32,436 nucleotides of DNA, taken from NCBI GenBank assembly GCA_017540815.1, contig JAFYAI010000073.1, positions 1 through 32,436 of the forward strand, written 5' to 3'. The first letter of the stretch is position 1; each line of letters begins with the position of its first letter. The notes beneath the pieces were generated by a model. That model saw only the letters and a program-made list of their open reading frames with translations. It had not been told where the DNA came from and searched no databases. Below, piece after piece: positions 31,618-32,436 of the stretch. Both the position numbers and the translations under genes were made by a program. The stretch is from Spirochaetales bacterium (GTDB lineage Bacteria > Spirochaetota > GWE2-31-10 > MWDO01).

Positions 31618-31646
31618 ATGATAATATGAAAATGCCGTGCTGTCAA
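31618..31646 (-). promoter_or_regulatory. promoter of the YegP-like gene
   Basis: On the minus strand TTGACA (31646-31641), 17-bp spacer, TATCAT (31623-31618). Confidence 0.75.
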
Positions 31647-31741
31647 GAACTATTTTAAAATTTGAGAAAAAATATGATTTTAGTAAAATTTTATCATGTG
31701 ACGAAATTTATTACACGGAACCGCCCTACAAAAAATTCCCC

Positions 31742-31770
31742 TTGACAAAACCACAAAAAATCTATATAAT
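31742..31770 (+). promoter_or_regulatory. promoter of the TPR protein gene
   Basis: Perfect consensus TTGACA (31742-31747), 17-bp spacer, TATAAT (31765-31770). Confidence 0.88.
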
Positions 31771-31802
31771 TATTCTGCATTTGATGCATTTGGGAGACGA
31801 CA

Positions 31803-32436
31803 ATGGCAAAACGCCTTTTTATTCTTTTATTCATTATTAATATTGCGATCATAAACATTTCTGCACAATCTAATGTCTTTACTCTTTATCAGGAAGGGCA
31901 GTCCGCTGTGTTTGCAGAGGATTATGTGCTGGCGATTGAGAAGTTCAAGCAGGCATTGGAGACTAATCCTAACTATATAGAACCGATTCTGCAGCTGGCG
32001 AAGATATATTATGAGACAGGCAATTACGATTATGCCTACGACTATATGCAGCGTGCTTTGAAACTGTCGGATAAGAAGCCTGAGCTGCAAGTCTTCGCCG
32101 CTGACATCGAAAGTAAACTCGGACGATACGAGAGTGCCGAAAAACGGTACAGACAGGTTCTGGCTAAAAATCCTCTCAATACAGATGCACACAACGGATT
32201 GGCACAGCTGTATCTCGATACTAACAGACACAAATTAGCACAGAATGCACTGCTCGATATTATCAAGACAGATAACAAGAACTACCGTGCCATATCAATG
32301 CTGGCACAATTCTATGAAAAAACAGATCTTAACGCCGCTCGCAATTATTACATTATGAATATCGAGAAAAACTCGCTCAATCCTGACTCATTTCTTGATT
32401 ATTCCGTATTCTGCTACAATCACGGCGATATGATCA
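31803..32436 (+). CDS. exported TPR protein, N-terminal part
   Basis: The 211 visible codons begin with a signal peptide (KRLFILLFIINIAIINISA) and then show TPR units: FKQALETNPNYIEPILQLAK, YDYAYDYMQRALKLSDKKPE and YESAEKRYRQVLAKNPLNTD, followed by AQNALLDIIKTDNKNYRAIS. TPR proteins of this kind serve as scaffolds in the periplasm of spirochaetes; the specific role is unknown. ATG 31803 has GGGAG seven bases upstream. The gene runs off the right edge. It has a perfect consensus promoter, so it is probably well expressed. Confidence 0.85.
   Translation, partial: MAKRLFILLFIINIAIINISAQSNVFTLYQEGQSAVFAEDYVLAIEKFKQALETNPNYIEPILQLAKIYYETGNYDYAYDYMQRALKLSDKKPELQVFAADIESKLGRYESAEKRYRQVLAKNPLNTDAHNGLAQLYLDTNRHKLAQNALLDIIKTDNKNYRAISMLAQFYEKTDLNAARNYYIMNIEKNSLNPDSFLDYSVFCYNHGDMI

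Overview
The window looks like a chromosomal piece of a host-associated spirochaete, most likely a Treponema-like organism of low to moderate GC. The main clues are a TRAP transporter locus in the order T-component lipoprotein, DctP, DctQ (the tatT-tatP-tatQ order I associate with treponemes), many lipoproteins with loose spirochaete-type lipoboxes, and the block phoH, 7TM-HD phosphodiesterase, ybeY. The assignment is inference; no rRNA gene is present to settle it.

Layout. 1-4808 (minus) is a surface-polysaccharide operon with two glycosyltransferases and the set rmlA, rmlB, fdtA/qdtA-like and fdtB/qdtB-like, which together make a dTDP-3-amino-3,6-dideoxyhexose. A divergent family 2 glycosyltransferase (4969-5694) follows, then on the minus strand nnr (NAD(P)HX repair) and a beta-propeller lipoprotein. 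A vapBC-type toxin-antitoxin pair (8440-9101) sits between two identical 49-bp repeats. Next come a small lipoprotein and ribD-ribE (minus). 11569-11892 holds an integron attC-like site and a half site, followed by an orphan gene with ribbon-helix-helix-like segments. 12554-17437 holds pulA, a large envelope protein with a possibly degenerate PHP-like region, and a Ser/Asp-rich lipoprotein. 17571-20052 is the TRAP locus, without a DctM gene. nadD, a HAMP-domain membrane protein and a CAU-anticodon tRNA lie on the minus strand at 20081-21724. 21898-25630 is phoH, pgpH-like and ybeY. Then follow a divergent MEMO-like protein, a thioesterase, a small secreted protein, a COG2426 membrane protein, a TPR/propeller protein, a MacB-type permease, a YegP-like protein and the start of a TPR lipoprotein or secreted protein.

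Most transcription units begin at a recognisable sigma-70 promoter with a 17-bp spacer and end at an A-tract/T-tract hairpin that can work in both directions. Three genes (9261 plus, ribD, phoH) have the -10 box 6-7 bases from the ATG and no Shine-Dalgarno sequence, which suggests leaderless mRNAs.

The strongest unexplained signal is two families of short palindromes that ignore gene boundaries. TCATCA-NN-TGATGA occurs 19 times exactly plus one variant between 9.8 and 29.5 kb, both between genes and in frame inside genes. GCACAATTGTGC occurs only inside nnr, always in the same frame as Ala-Gln-Leu-Cys. Other items of interest are the attC-like site, the terminator-promoter repeats flanking vapBC, the MEMO protein that has lost most metal-ligand positions, and two GC-rich repeat elements (27078-27159, 29795-29939).
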